Part shown: positions 8,725-17,686 of the stretch, piece by piece
Layout: the number at the start of each line of letters is the position of its first letter
Numbering within the stretch: position 1 is the first letter of the stretch
NCBI GenBank assembly: GCA_050253535.1
Contig: JBFWIW010000010.1
Coordinates: 1 to 59,902 of the forward strand
From: JBFWIW01 sp050253535
GTDB lineage: Bacteria > Bacillota > Clostridia > Oscillospirales > Oscillospiraceae
Direction of reading: 5' to 3'
DNA: 59,902 nucleotides
Notes under the pieces: model-generated
Databases searched by the model: none
What the model was told of the DNA's origin: nothing
Seen by the model: the letters and a program-made list of their open reading frames with translations, nothing else
Position numbers and translations under genes: made by a program

Positions 8725-9526
8725 ATTTATTACCCGAAGCCAAAACGGACGTCTGGCTGCTGTCATCTGCCTTTTCAATAACGAAATCCACGCGCCTGTT
8801 GCTGGCCCTGCCATCTTTGGTATCATTGCTTTCAATGGGCTGATATTCCCCGTACGCGACGGCTGACAGTTTATCCAAATTTATTTTGTCGGAATTTATA
8901 AAGTATTTAAGCGCATTGGATGCTCTGGCCATGGACAGCTCCCAGTTGCTGTCAAATTCCGCGGTATGGATAGGGACGTTGTCGGTATGGCCTTCGATCC
9001 TGATCATTTTAACCGTGTTTATATTCTGACTTAAGACACTGATTATGTGATCAAGTACCGGCTTGCTGCCATCCAGAATTACCGCTTTGCCCGATTCAAA
9101 CAGTATGGCCTCCTTAAATCGAACGAGAATAATATTGTCCTCCTTCTGGACAGAGAGCAGCGCGGTAAGATTATTTTCCTCAATATAAAGCTTGATTATA
9201 TTGTACAGTTTGTCAAACTCTTCGTCGTTTTGCTCTTCCACAACATTATTATCTTTTTCTTTTTGATCATTGCTCGCTCTGTCCACGCCTTCAACTTCAA
9301 TTTCATTTTTCCTTACTGTCTGCGTGTCCATCAGCTCAACAGATACCGCGGTACTCCCGCTAAAAGCCCCCACCAACTCCTGCCATTTAACAGCATCAAT
9401 GGACGAGAAAGAATAGAGCAGTACAAAAAAGCACAGCAGAAGCGTAACAAGATCCCCGTATGTATCCATCCAGTTATATCCGCTGCCTTCTTCCTCCGGC
9501 TCTTTTCTGTCTCTAGGTCTTGGCAT
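8723..9526 (-). CDS. motB: Flagellar stator protein MotB
   Basis: Peptidoglycan-anchored stator subunit of 267 residues. One transmembrane helix (about 22-43) contains the proton/ion-carrying aspartate D25 in MDTYGDLVTLLL. A plug/linker region follows, then an OmpA-like domain (about 125-250) with IRIEGHTDNVPI and LSMARA motifs that bind peptidoglycan. I chose ATG 9526; longer versions run into motA. It overlaps the motA stop by 14 nt, so the two are translationally coupled as usual. Its stop codon abuts the fliL leader. Confidence 0.93.
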   Translation of the reverse strand: MPRPRDRKEPEEEGSGYNWMDTYGDLVTLLLCFFVLLYSFSSIDAVKWQELVGAFSGSTAVSVELMDTQTVRKNEIEVEGVDRASNDQKEKDNNVVEEQNDEEFDKLYNIIKLYIEENNLTALLSVQKEDNIILVRFKEAILFESGKAVILDGSKPVLDHIISVLSQNINTVKMIRIEGHTDNVPIHTAEFDSNWELSMARASNALKYFINSDKINLDKLSAVAYGEYQPIESNDTKDGRASNRRVDFVIEKADDSSQTSVLASGNK

Positions 9527-10319
9527 TTTCCGGTTCTCCCTCTCTCTTTTTGGACGGTGATCCGTTTTTATTAAGCTGCGCCCTGGATAGGAAAGCATTG
9601 AGCTTTTCCCTTATAACCCTGGGGTTTTCCCCGTTCTGAATGGACAGAAGGCCTTCCAGAATCATATCTTTTCTGAGATACTCACGGTTGCCCACAGACT
9701 TAAGCTTCTTTGAGAGCGGGTTAAAAACAAGGTTTGCAAGCATACTCCCGTAAAAAGTGGTGACAAGCGCCGTGGACATGTTCGGCCCGAGGGCTGATAC
9801 ATCCGTAAGGCTTTGGAGCATATTGATCAGGCCGATCAAAGTGCCGATCATGCCAAAGGCCGGGGAATATGCCGCCATGGCGTCAAGAACAGCACGGTTT
9901 TCAGCGTGACGCTCTTTTATAAAGGCAAGCTCCGTCTCCATGATTCCTTTTATAAGATCGGGGTCGGAACCGTCCACTATCAGCATGATTCCCTTTTTCA
10001 GAAACGGCTCCGTCGTCTCATTGGCCGAATCCTCGAGGGCAAGTATACCTTCCCTTCTCGCAATGTTGGCCAGATTTATCAGCATTTCAACGTCTTCATT
10101 GATATCGGTCTTGTCTTTTCTGAAAATGCTCCTTAACGCCTTCGCCAGATTTACAAGCCGTTCGATTGTAAAAGAGGCGAACGTCGCGCACAGCACCCCT
10201 CCGAAAACTATAAAGATGGACGATCTGCTAATAAAGTTCATGGGACTTCCGGTCTGAAAAAGGCTGATAATTATGCATAAAAAGCCCGCGGCTATCCCTA
10301 TAAGTGTCGTCATGTCCAA
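9513..10319 (-). CDS. motA: Flagellar stator protein MotA
   Basis: Inner-membrane stator subunit of 268 residues that forms the ion channel with MotB. Four transmembrane segments are visible (about 5-25, 33-50, 150-172, 182-203), with the conserved proline-containing SPAFGMIGTLIGLINMLQ in the third and a cytoplasmic loop between segments 2 and 3. The start is TTG at 10319 with GAGG 9 nt upstream; an ATG two codons later is possible. Confidence 0.93.
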   Translation of the reverse strand: MDMTTLIGIAAGFLCIIISLFQTGSPMNFISRSSIFIVFGGVLCATFASFTIERLVNLAKALRSIFRKDKTDINEDVEMLINLANIARREGILALEDSANETTEPFLKKGIMLIVDGSDPDLIKGIMETELAFIKERHAENRAVLDAMAAYSPAFGMIGTLIGLINMLQSLTDVSALGPNMSTALVTTFYGSMLANLVFNPLSKKLKSVGNREYLRKDMILEGLLSIQNGENPRVIREKLNAFLSRAQLNKNGSPSKKREGEPENAKT

Positions 10320-10358
10320 TATATATCGCCTCGTTGCAAGTTAATCTTTGTTAAACCG

Positions 10359-10562
10359 CTATCGGTTAATCCAGCTTTTATTCAGAATCTCGATCCTCTG
10401 TTCTTTCATCAGCCGGATCACTTCCTCCGCACTCTCTGCAACCGAAACTTTTTTCCCGCTCTCAAGCGATATTATCGTGTCGGGCGTCTCTTCAATAAAT
10501 TCAATCATCTCTTCATTTATCCAATATTTTTCTACCTTGTTTATCCGGGTTACATTAATCAT
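10359..10562 (-). CDS. flbD: Small flagellar protein FlbD (SwrD-like)
   Basis: Protein of 67 residues matching the short FlbD/SwrD family found between the hook gene and motA in Firmicutes: MINVTRINxxxxWINEEMIEFIEETPDTIISLESGKKVxVxES. In B. subtilis, SwrD increases flagellar torque. GGAGGG lies 3 nt before the ATG. The position between flgE and motA is canonical. Confidence 0.9.
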   Translation of the reverse strand: MINVTRINKVEKYWINEEMIEFIEETPDTIISLESGKKVSVAESAEEVIRLMKEQRIEILNKSWINR

Positions 10563-10611
10563 GGTCCCTCCGTTTAATTCCCGCCGGAATCATTTTCCGG
10601 CGTGGCCGCGA

Positions 10612-11466
10612 TTAGGATCGTTTCAAATTGACAAGCTCCTCAAGCAATGTGTCGGATGTTGTGATTACCCTGGAATTTGCCTGGAATCCGCGCTGCATAA
10701 TGATCATATTGGTAAGTTCGGTCGCCAGATTTACGTTTGACATCTCAAGGCTGCCCACGTTCAGCGAACCTGCAAAGTCCTCGTTGGCATAATCCAGAAC
10801 GGCTTCCCCTGAATTAGCGGATGTGGAATAACAGCTGCTGCCCGCTTTATTGAGTCCGGCGGCATTGGTGAATGTCGCAAGCACGATTCTCGCAACCACC
10901 ACCTTGGATTCGGTAGTGGGATCATATGCGGTGATGAAGCCGTTGCTGTCTATCGCGTAATCTGTATACTCGTTTGCTGTTCCGGTGACCTGTATCTGGC
11001 TGAGCGTGCTCAAATCCCCCGTATAATCCGTCTCGGCGGAGCTTGTTGTCAGGCTGCCCAGAATATAGTCTCCGCTATCGGTAACCAGATAGCCGGACGG
11101 ATCGACATCCAAGCTTCCGTTTCGGGTGTAATAATACCCCCCGTCCGAAGCCTTGACGACGAAGTAACCCTCTCCGTCTATCAAAAAGTCAAGCGTATCC
11201 CCCGTACTTTCTGAGCTGCCTTCCTCCACAGACGTTTTTATGGCCGAAATATTCATACCAAGGCCAACCTGCTGTGCGTTTGATCCGCCTATGTTCGCAG
11301 TCGGCGCCGTTGCCTCGCTGATAGTCTGACTGTATATATCGGAAAAAACGACTCTGCTGCTCTTAAACGCCACAGTATTGACATTTGATATGTTGTTGCC
11401 TATGACATCCATGGCAGTCTGGTGGTTTTTCAGTCCCGACACTGCGGAAAAAAGTGAACGCATCAT
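10612..11466 (-). CDS. flgE: Flagellar hook protein FlgE
   Basis: Hook/rod family protein of 284 residues. The N-terminal SAVSGLKNHQTAMDVIGNNISNVNTVAFKSSR is the flg_bb_rod signature. A middle D1-type domain contains DFLIDGEGYFVV and YYTRNGSLDVD, and the C terminus ends VNLATELTNMIIMQRGFQANSRVI. The position directly after flgD, and the length, favour hook rather than distal rod; two other rod proteins (flgF, flgG) are encoded at 29419-30939. It is short, as is usual for Bacillus and Clostridia hooks. GGAGG precedes the ATG. Confidence 0.9.
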   Translation of the reverse strand: MMRSLFSAVSGLKNHQTAMDVIGNNISNVNTVAFKSSRVVFSDIYSQTISEATAPTANIGGSNAQQVGLGMNISAIKTSVEEGSSESTGDTLDFLIDGEGYFVVKASDGGYYYTRNGSLDVDPSGYLVTDSGDYILGSLTTSSAETDYTGDLSTLSQIQVTGTANEYTDYAIDSNGFITAYDPTTESKVVVARIVLATFTNAAGLNKAGSSCYSTSANSGEAVLDYANEDFAGSLNVGSLEMSNVNLATELTNMIIMQRGFQANSRVITTSDTLLEELVNLKRS

Positions 11467-11486
11467 AATGCATTTCCTCCAATAAA

Positions 11487-12110
11487 TTAATTTGTCTGGC
11501 TGCTGATTCCTGTTATGTTGGCCACGGCAACCGCGATATCATCAATATAAGCGAATACGATCCCATTCTCTGCGGCCACAGAGGTCACCGTTCCGGTGAT
11601 CTCCTGAGTACTATCGCTCTCGTCCGTATAGGTGCCGGAAATTGTTTTCCCGATCAGATTCGAAGATTCCACGATAGTGGACCCTCCGCTGAGAATATCC
11701 GAGTCAAATATCTGAACGATGTCGCTTATGGCGACCACATTGTCTCCTATCGCTGCGTAATAATTTCCGCTGCTGTTAACGATACTGTCTATCGAGCCGT
11801 AATAGTAGTTTGTCTCACCCGTAGTTCCGTCGGTTGACTCCGCGTACGCCAGCTTACCAACCAGGCTGTATGCCTGAACGGATGAAAACGAAGTATTCAG
11901 CTGCTGCATCTCCTCCAGCGAGGACATCTGCGCGAGCTGCGTCACGAAGTCCGTGTCAGACTGCGGATCCATCGGGTCCTGATACTGCAGCTGCGCTACA
12001 AGCAGCTGCAGGAAGGTCCCGGTATCCACGCTGAGGTTAGATTTTGAAGAAGACGAATCTGTTGAAGATGAAGCCGTGCTGGCCTGAACGCCTGCTACTT
12101 CAGTTGACAT
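11487..12110 (-). CDS. flgD: Flagellar hook assembly (cap) protein FlgD
   Basis: Hook-capping scaffold of 207 residues. The conserved N-terminal segment TGTFLQLLVAQLQYQDPMDPQSDTDFVTQLAQMSSLEEM (about 31-70) is diagnostic. The remainder is a beta-rich domain with a short tail. Translation starts at ATG 12110 with GGAGG 5 nt upstream, right after the fourth hairpin of the conserved leader, so initiation may be controlled by that RNA. Confidence 0.92.
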   Translation of the reverse strand: MSTEVAGVQASTASSSTDSSSSKSNLSVDTGTFLQLLVAQLQYQDPMDPQSDTDFVTQLAQMSSLEEMQQLNTSFSSVQAYSLVGKLAYAESTDGTTGETNYYYGSIDSIVNSSGNYYAAIGDNVVAISDIVQIFDSDILSGGSTIVESSNLIGKTISGTYTDESDSTQEITGTVTSVAAENGIVFAYIDDIAVAVANITGISSQTN

Positions 12111-12245
12111 GTTAACCTCCCATGCGCCTATGCGCGCAAATCGTTATGAAAGCTTACCGCCCCTGGGCCTTTACGTTATGCACCGCAGCTCCGTCAGCCT
12201 GTCCGCGGTACGCTTTTTGGATGAAAAGTGTGTTTTTCCACCTAT
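12111..12245 (-). ncRNA. Conserved structured leader, copy upstream of flgD
   Basis: Minus-strand element filling the whole fliK-flgD gap. It contains an A-rich H1 (GGTGGAAAAA pairing with TTTTCATCC), an H2 with the 7-bp stem GTACCGC/GCGGTGC (different bases from the other copies, but paired), a divergent H3, the shared linker AGCTTTCATAACGATTTG, and H4 (TGCGC / GCGCA). GGGAGGTTAAC and the flgD ATG follow. This is the most divergent of the four copies, yet it keeps the hairpin order and the H4-ribosome-site junction. Confidence 0.62.
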
Positions 12246-13460
12246 TTAAACCCGATATTCCACCGAGTTTACAACATCGCCGATTTGAGTGTAGAGATCG
12301 TATATTTCCATTCCTTCGTATATCGCAGTTTCCTCTCTTGCACTCCGGATACGTCCGGCTTTAGCACGCTGCTGCGCGCCTTCGCTGTCGGAATCCCTTT
12401 GATTCTGCTGCCCTCCCATATCGGCGCAAACCACATCCACGTTCTTCACCTGTATTCCGCTGTCTCCAAGTTTGTCGATCAGCTGGTCTATCTGGCCGGC
12501 AAGGATATTCTGCACCTGGGCGTTCTCTGTTTGGATCCGGGCGGTAAGCCCGTCTCTGCCCATCGAAATAGATACCGAGAGTTTTCCAAGATATTCGGGC
12601 TCAAGCTGTATTTTGAAATGCCCGTTTTGCTCATTATATGACGAAATCATTTTGTCGAACTGCTTTATGGCGTCAGACACGGCATTTTCGACAATGGCCG
12701 AGCTCTGAGATAAGTCGTTATTTGCGCCGAGATTCAAAAGGCTCTCCCCTGCGCTAAAAAAAACCGCATCATAACCGGTCTCCGGCTTGGCATCCTGTTT
12801 TAAAGAATTTTCCGCCAAGCCATTGTCTTCCTCCTCGGTCACCGCCGTCTGGTTTTCGCCGGCGCCAACTGACTTAATGCTTATTGTGTTTTCATCTGAT
12901 GCCATTTCCTCGCTGGCATTCTCCAAAGGGCACATGCGGCTGCTCAGAAATTCTTTTATTTCTTTCGCAGCGCTGCTGTCGGTCTCACTCATAAGTTCGA
13001 TGATCTGCGGCATCCGTGCCATGATCTCTTCATTTTTTCCGCCCGCCGTCTGTGTTGTACAGCTTTGAATCTCGGTGAGCATGGAGGCAATATCCTTACT
13101 GCCTGAATCGAAATTTCCCTCGAGAACGTCAGTGATATCTGCTTTACTTAGTACTGCGGCTTTTTCACTGTTTGAGCCCGTCTGCTGTTCGTTCAGACCG
13201 GTGATCTGATTCGGGTCGGCAGTCTGATAAAGTGAGGCAAACAGCGCCAATAATGACGACAACTGCGACTGGTCGGCAGTTTTCTTGCTTTTTGAATCTG
13301 ATTCACCTGAAACATCATTTTCATCTTCTCCGGTCGGGACGTTTGCCGAGAGAAGCGAAAAAAGCGCTTCAAACAATCCAGCGGCTCCTTCCGGACTTTT
13401 TTCGCCTTCCTGTTTCTGAACGGGTACGCCGCATGTGAGTATTTGAGCGGCTGATATCAT
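12246..13460 (-). CDS. fliK: Flagellar hook-length control protein FliK
   Basis: Secreted molecular ruler of 404 residues that ends hook export and triggers the substrate switch in FlhB. The N-terminal two thirds are low-complexity and polar (S, E, D, Q rich), as expected for the ruler. The Flg_hook domain at about 280-365 carries FKIQLEPEYLGKLSVSI, RIQTENAQVQNIL and a LGDSGIQVKNVDV strand. GGAGGTG precedes the ATG. It is the last gene of the riboswitch-led fliF segment. A second FliK-like protein is encoded at 48952-50703. Confidence 0.88.
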   Translation of the reverse strand: MISAAQILTCGVPVQKQEGEKSPEGAAGLFEALFSLLSANVPTGEDENDVSGESDSKSKKTADQSQLSSLLALFASLYQTADPNQITGLNEQQTGSNSEKAAVLSKADITDVLEGNFDSGSKDIASMLTEIQSCTTQTAGGKNEEIMARMPQIIELMSETDSSAAKEIKEFLSSRMCPLENASEEMASDENTISIKSVGAGENQTAVTEEEDNGLAENSLKQDAKPETGYDAVFFSAGESLLNLGANNDLSQSSAIVENAVSDAIKQFDKMISSYNEQNGHFKIQLEPEYLGKLSVSISMGRDGLTARIQTENAQVQNILAGQIDQLIDKLGDSGIQVKNVDVVCADMGGQQNQRDSDSEGAQQRAKAGRIRSAREETAIYEGMEIYDLYTQIGDVVNSVEYRV

Positions 13461-13504
13461 CTTTTCACCTCCTTCCTTTTTTTCAAAACATGCCTGTATA
13501 AATC

Positions 13505-14128
13505 TCAGCTCAGCATGCTCTCGGTAATCCCGGTCGCGACTTCTTTATCCAGGCAGTTCATGATCTCCGCCGCATTCTCTGTTTTCATGCAGTAAACGAC
13601 CACAGCCATATCGTCCGTACTGCCAAGCTGCTGGAGTACGGCGGCGGCCTTTTCGGGATCCATGCTTGAATAAATCTGCGCCACCTGTTTGAGCTGAGCC
13701 AAACGCGCTTCCGAAAGATCTGCTATATACGCTTCAAACGAGCTCTTCTCCCGAGTCTGGGACTGCTCTTCAATCTGTTTCTTCTCCTCGGCAAGGCTCT
13801 CCTCCTTTTTTGCCGCAGCTTCCTCCCTCTTTGTTATATCCGCTTCCCTCTTATCGAGGTTCTCCTGCCTCTCCTGAACAGCCGTATACTGCGGATCCAT
13901 AGCGCCGAGATAGGTGATTATTGCGTCTCGGCCTCCGAACAGGTTTTGGGTCACCGACAATAAAAATACGGCAATGATCCCGGCTGCCAAAAGACAGATA
14001 ACGGAAATCAATATAACTTTGCCGCCTGATTTTCCGCCTTCAGTTTTTACTTTTACGGCAGCTGGCCTCTCCGGCTTTTTAGTCTTCTCCGCTTCCTTCT
14101 GTTTTTCCTTTTTATCCTCAATCAGCAT
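13505..14128 (-). CDS. MotE-like / YlxF-like chaperone with MgtE-N fold
   Basis: Membrane-anchored protein of 207 residues. A basic N terminus is followed by one transmembrane helix (about 34-57), a coiled coil rich in E, K and Q (about 85-140), and a C-terminal MgtE N-like domain (YSSMDPEKAAAVLQQL ... CMKTENAAEIMNCL). Homologues sit between fliJ and fliK in Firmicutes (YlxF) and are called MotE in alpha-proteobacteria. Their exact role is poorly defined; stator or export assistance has been proposed. I chose the ATG at 14128, with GGAG 6 nt upstream, over an upstream TTG that overlaps the ribosome site. Confidence 0.8.
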   Translation of the reverse strand: MLIEDKKEKQKEAEKTKKPERPAAVKVKTEGGKSGGKVILISVICLLAAGIIAVFLLSVTQNLFGGRDAIITYLGAMDPQYTAVQERQENLDKREADITKREEAAAKKEESLAEEKKQIEEQSQTREKSSFEAYIADLSEARLAQLKQVAQIYSSMDPEKAAAVLQQLGSTDDMAVVVYCMKTENAAEIMNCLDKEVATGITESMLS

Positions 14129-14155
14129 TTTTATCTCCAATAGATGATGCAGCTG

Positions 14156-14623
14156 TCAGACCATTTCATGCAAAGTATCGTTTTGACACATCGTACGCTG
14201 AAAAGACATCACTTCATCAAGCCTTTTTTCCTCGTCCCTGGCAACCTCTGCGAGATATGCGCGGTATTGTTCCTTTTCAAGTCTCTCGAGCGTGTCAGTC
14301 TCTCTTGTCAGGGCCATAAGCTCCGCCCGTACTTTTTCATTCCTTTTCTGCGCGGCCGTTATTTTTAACTTCATCTGGGAGATACTGTCTTTCAGATATT
14401 CCGAATAATCGTTATACCAGGCCATCTGGGAGACATTTATCTTTACTTCCAAGGCCATTTGGTACTCCCTGCCGCTTATTTCGAGCTTATCTTCAAGGGA
14501 ATGTTTTTGCATAATAAGCCTGTCAAGCTCGGCGCCGGCCTCTGCAAGCTCCGCTTGCTTCTGCTTTTTGAATATCCTCTTGATTTTCAATACCGCCTGC
14601 AGTGTGAAAGAAAACTTTTTCAT
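14156..14623 (-). CDS. fliJ: Flagellar export protein FliJ
   Basis: Protein of 155 residues, almost entirely alpha-helical coiled coil with many K, E, Q and R residues. It starts MKKFSFTLQAVLKIK, which matches FliJ beginnings. FliJ is the stalk of the FliH-FliI-FliJ ATPase and helps open the FlhA gate. It overlaps the fliI stop by 4 nt (ATGA), so it is coupled. Confidence 0.88.
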   Translation of the reverse strand: MKKFSFTLQAVLKIKRIFKKQKQAELAEAGAELDRLIMQKHSLEDKLEISGREYQMALEVKINVSQMAWYNDYSEYLKDSISQMKLKITAAQKRNEKVRAELMALTRETDTLERLEKEQYRAYLAEVARDEEKRLDEVMSFQRTMCQNDTLHEMV

Positions 14624-15942
14624 GCTTCCCGCTCCCTTATACCGGCGAGCTTTGTCAATACATCTTCGAACGTCATGTTCTCACTCGTCCCCTGTCGGAG
14701 AAAACCATTGATTTTTCCAACCAGTGAAATTGCAGAATCAATCTCCGGATTTGAACCCTTGCGGTAAGCCCCTATATTTATGAGATCTCTTGCCTCTCGG
14801 TATACGGCAAGCTTGTTCTTCACAAAGCCGGCGTTTTCGCAATGCTCCGGAGGGACAATGTCCGCCATGATCCTGCTGACACTGGACAGAACATCTATTG
14901 CCGGATAATGATTGCTGCCGGCAAGCTCTCTTGAGAGTACGATATGTCCGTCGAGAATTCCTCTTACCGTGTCTGCGATGGGCTCATTCATGTCGTCGCC
15001 CTCAACCAGCACGGTATACAGGCCGGTTATTGACCCCCGCGCAGAGGTTCCGCTGCGCTCCAGCAGCTTTGGCAGGATGGCATATACCGACGGCGGAAAC
15101 CCTCTGGATATAGGGGGTTCTCCCACCGCCATCCCTATTTCCCTCTGAGCCATTGCAAAACGCGTAAGCGAATCCATCAGCAGCAGTACATTGTATCCCT
15201 TATCCCTGAAATATTCGGCTATCGCCGTCCCGGCCATCGCAGACTTAAGGCGCAGAAGAGCGGGTTGATCGGAGGTTGCTACAACCAATACCGATTTTTT
15301 TAGTCCTTCCTCCCCCAGGTCCTTCTCCAGAAAGTCTCTGACTTCCCTGCCGCGTTCTCCGACAAGCGTAATAACATTTATGTCGGCCACAGTATTGCGC
15401 GCAATCATTCCCATAAGGGTGCTCTTGCCGACTCCGCTTCCGGCGAATATTCCCATTCTCTGTCCTCTGCCTATCGTCAGCAGACCGTCTATCGCCCTTA
15501 TGCCCATCGGGAGGATTTCCTTTATTCTGGTTCTTTCAAATGGGCTTGGCGGCTCGTTTTCCGCCGGGTAAAAGCGCTCCGGCTCAATGGGTCCCATATT
15601 GTCAATCGGGTTTCCAAGCGCATCAACTACCCTGCCGATTAAATTTCTCCCCACCGCAACTTCGAAGGTCCTGTTTGTTGAAATCACGCGGCTTCCAAGC
15701 CCAATGCCCTCCACTTTGCCGAACGGCATAAGCAGAACCCGCTGGTCCTTGAACCCGACTACCTCGGCCTCGATATATCTGTCGCTTCTGTACGAATATA
15801 CCCTGCAGATGTCTCCTATTTTAGAAGCCGGGCCATTCGACTCAATGGTAAGACCTACAATTTTCATCACCTTGCCGCCATATTCGAGGGGGTCCATAGC
15901 GCGCAGGATTTTCCTGTAGTTTTCAAAATTCATTGTACTCAT
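14620..15942 (-). CDS. fliI: Flagellar export ATPase FliI
   Basis: Type III export ATPase of 440 residues, related to the F1 beta subunit. The Walker A motif GSGVGKST is at 168-175 and the Walker B region is LLLMDSLTRFA. The family signature PPSVYAILPKLLERSG and a C-terminal helical domain are present. Length is normal. It overlaps fliH and fliJ by 4 nt each. Confidence 0.95.
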   Translation of the reverse strand: MSTMNFENYRKILRAMDPLEYGGKVMKIVGLTIESNGPASKIGDICRVYSYRSDRYIEAEVVGFKDQRVLLMPFGKVEGIGLGSRVISTNRTFEVAVGRNLIGRVVDALGNPIDNMGPIEPERFYPAENEPPSPFERTRIKEILPMGIRAIDGLLTIGRGQRMGIFAGSGVGKSTLMGMIARNTVADINVITLVGERGREVRDFLEKDLGEEGLKKSVLVVATSDQPALLRLKSAMAGTAIAEYFRDKGYNVLLLMDSLTRFAMAQREIGMAVGEPPISRGFPPSVYAILPKLLERSGTSARGSITGLYTVLVEGDDMNEPIADTVRGILDGHIVLSRELAGSNHYPAIDVLSSVSRIMADIVPPEHCENAGFVKNKLAVYREARDLINIGAYRKGSNPEIDSAISLVGKINGFLRQGTSENMTFEDVLTKLAGIREREA

Positions 15943-16691
15943 AGGCCGCCGCTCTCTTTGCGCCTGAAAGCCAGTTCAATACACTTAAGCTGTGAATCGA
16001 CTCCCGCGTTTAAAGTCTCCCCTTCGGACTCCACCACGCAGTCCCATCTGTTAAAATACGGCTCCTCAGCCACCTCTGCAAATAAAACTTCTTTATTCGC
16101 TGTGAGCTCTACTTTTCCGGAACTGAAAATTCTGTGGTATTCATCCGGGCTGACCCTTACTACTAATTTCCCTTCCCTCTTCAGCTTGCCCAGAGCATTA
16201 CGTACCAGCTCTATAAATGTTTTATCGTCTTTTTCCATCTGAACATTAATTACTTTCTTCGATATATCAAAAACCAAATCAATTATATCGTCTTCTGTTT
16301 CATCTATCATGGCTTCCCTGCTGCTGCATATTTCCTCCAGCACGTTTCTTATGCCGTCTATCTCCCTCCGGCAGCGCTCCTGTCCTTCCTTCTCAGCTTT
16401 CTGCGCCCCCTCGTCGAAACCCGCCTTTCTGGCCTCTTCAAAAATAACCTTAGCCTCGGCATGGGATTTTTCCATTAATATCCGTGCCTTTTCTTTTGCA
16501 TCCGACAGTATCTCTTCCGCCTGTTTTTTTGCATTTTCTGTCATTCGCTGTATTTCCGCAGCTGTCTTTTCAAGCTCCTCAGCCCTTGACTGAAGTTTCT
16601 TTACACGCAAATTGTCTCCAATATTGGTATAAACGTCTTTCGAAGCCCCGATACTGGCATAGGATATAAGCTCCTTATCGATTCTAAACAA
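15939..16691 (-). CDS. fliH: Flagellar export regulator FliH
   Basis: Regulator and stator of the FliI ATPase, 250 residues. A long coiled coil (about 25-110, repeated AEE/KEKA pattern) is followed by a V-ATPase E-subunit-like C-terminal half with MIDETEDDIIDLVFDISKKVI. The start is uncertain: TTG at 16691 has AAGGAG 9 nt upstream and overlaps fliG by 8 nt; the ATG at 16700 is fused to that ribosome site. I favour TTG. Confidence 0.87.
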   Translation of the reverse strand: MFRIDKELISYASIGASKDVYTNIGDNLRVKKLQSRAEELEKTAAEIQRMTENAKKQAEEILSDAKEKARILMEKSHAEAKVIFEEARKAGFDEGAQKAEKEGQERCRREIDGIRNVLEEICSSREAMIDETEDDIIDLVFDISKKVINVQMEKDDKTFIELVRNALGKLKREGKLVVRVSPDEYHRIFSSGKVELTANKEVLFAEVAEEPYFNRWDCVVESEGETLNAGVDSQLKCIELAFRRKESGGL

Positions 16692-17682
16692 TAAGGTCAT
16701 CTCCTTCGCCCCGAGATACGATGATCTCGCCCGCTTCCTCCAGCTGCCGGATGGCATTGACAATTTTCTGCTGCGCGGCTTCGACGTCCCGCACCCTGAC
16801 AGGCCCCATAACCTCCAGATCATCTGTTATCATTTCCTGTACTCGGTTGCTGACATTCGAGAAGATCGCTTTCTTAACCTCCTCAGTCGCCCCCTTGAGG
16901 GCAATGGTAACGTCGCTGCTTTCGACCTCCTTGAGTACGCGCTGGATCGCCTGGTTGGAGAGCTTTGCGATATCCTCAAATACAAACAGGCGCTTGCGTA
17001 TTTCATCGGCGAGGTCGGCATCGCTCGTATCCAGACTCTCCAGGATAAATTTTTCCGTTCCGCGGTCTATCGAATTTATAATCTGAACAACGGAACCGAT
17101 TCCGCCTATGACTGTCTTGTCGGACATACCCATGGACGTAAGCCGCTTTTCCATAATGCGTTCCACTTCCTGTATGTACTCCGGCTGAACGCTGACCATG
17201 TTGGATATCCTTCGAATAACCTCAATCTGTATCTCCGGCTGAAGGTTTATTATCACTTCGGCGGCCTGTTTTGGCTCCATGTAAGACAGCAGCAGCGCTA
17301 TCGTCTGCGGATTTTCATTATAAACAAGGTTGCTGATATGCATGGGATTGGCCTTTCGTATAAACTCGAACGGTCTGACCTGCAGCGATGATGAAAGCCG
17401 GTCTATAAGCTCGTCCGCTTTATCCTGACCCAGCGCCTTTTCCAGCACTGTACGGGCATAACCGATTCCGCCCTCGGAGATGAAATCCTGAGCGAGGCAT
17501 AGCTCGTAAAACTCTTTGACCACAGCTTCCTTCTGCTTTGCATCCACTCTGTGAAGTCCGGACAGCGTGAGGGTCAGCTGCTCGATCTCATCCTCTGACA
17601 AAAATTTGTATATCTGAGCCGCATAGTTCTCACCGAGACATATCAGAAGTATCGCAGCTTTTTCTCTCGAAGTCAGATCCAT
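16684..17682 (-). CDS. fliG: Flagellar motor switch protein FliG
   Basis: C-ring rotor protein of 332 residues that contacts FliF, FliM and the stators. It opens with the typical TSREKAAILLICLGE, has the middle-domain MEPKQAAEVI motif (EHPQ-like region), and ends with the C-terminal torque domain (FVFEDIAKLSNQAIQRVLKEV, then ALKGATEEVKKAIFSNVSNR). Charged residues in the torque helix are retained. AGGTG in the fliF tail serves as the ribosome site. Confidence 0.95.
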   Translation of the reverse strand: MDLTSREKAAILLICLGENYAAQIYKFLSEDEIEQLTLTLSGLHRVDAKQKEAVVKEFYELCLAQDFISEGGIGYARTVLEKALGQDKADELIDRLSSSLQVRPFEFIRKANPMHISNLVYNENPQTIALLLSYMEPKQAAEVIINLQPEIQIEVIRRISNMVSVQPEYIQEVERIMEKRLTSMGMSDKTVIGGIGSVVQIINSIDRGTEKFILESLDTSDADLADEIRKRLFVFEDIAKLSNQAIQRVLKEVESSDVTIALKGATEEVKKAIFSNVSNRVQEMITDDLEVMGPVRVRDVEAAQQKIVNAIRQLEEAGEIIVSRGEGDDLIV

Positions 17683-17686
17683 ATAT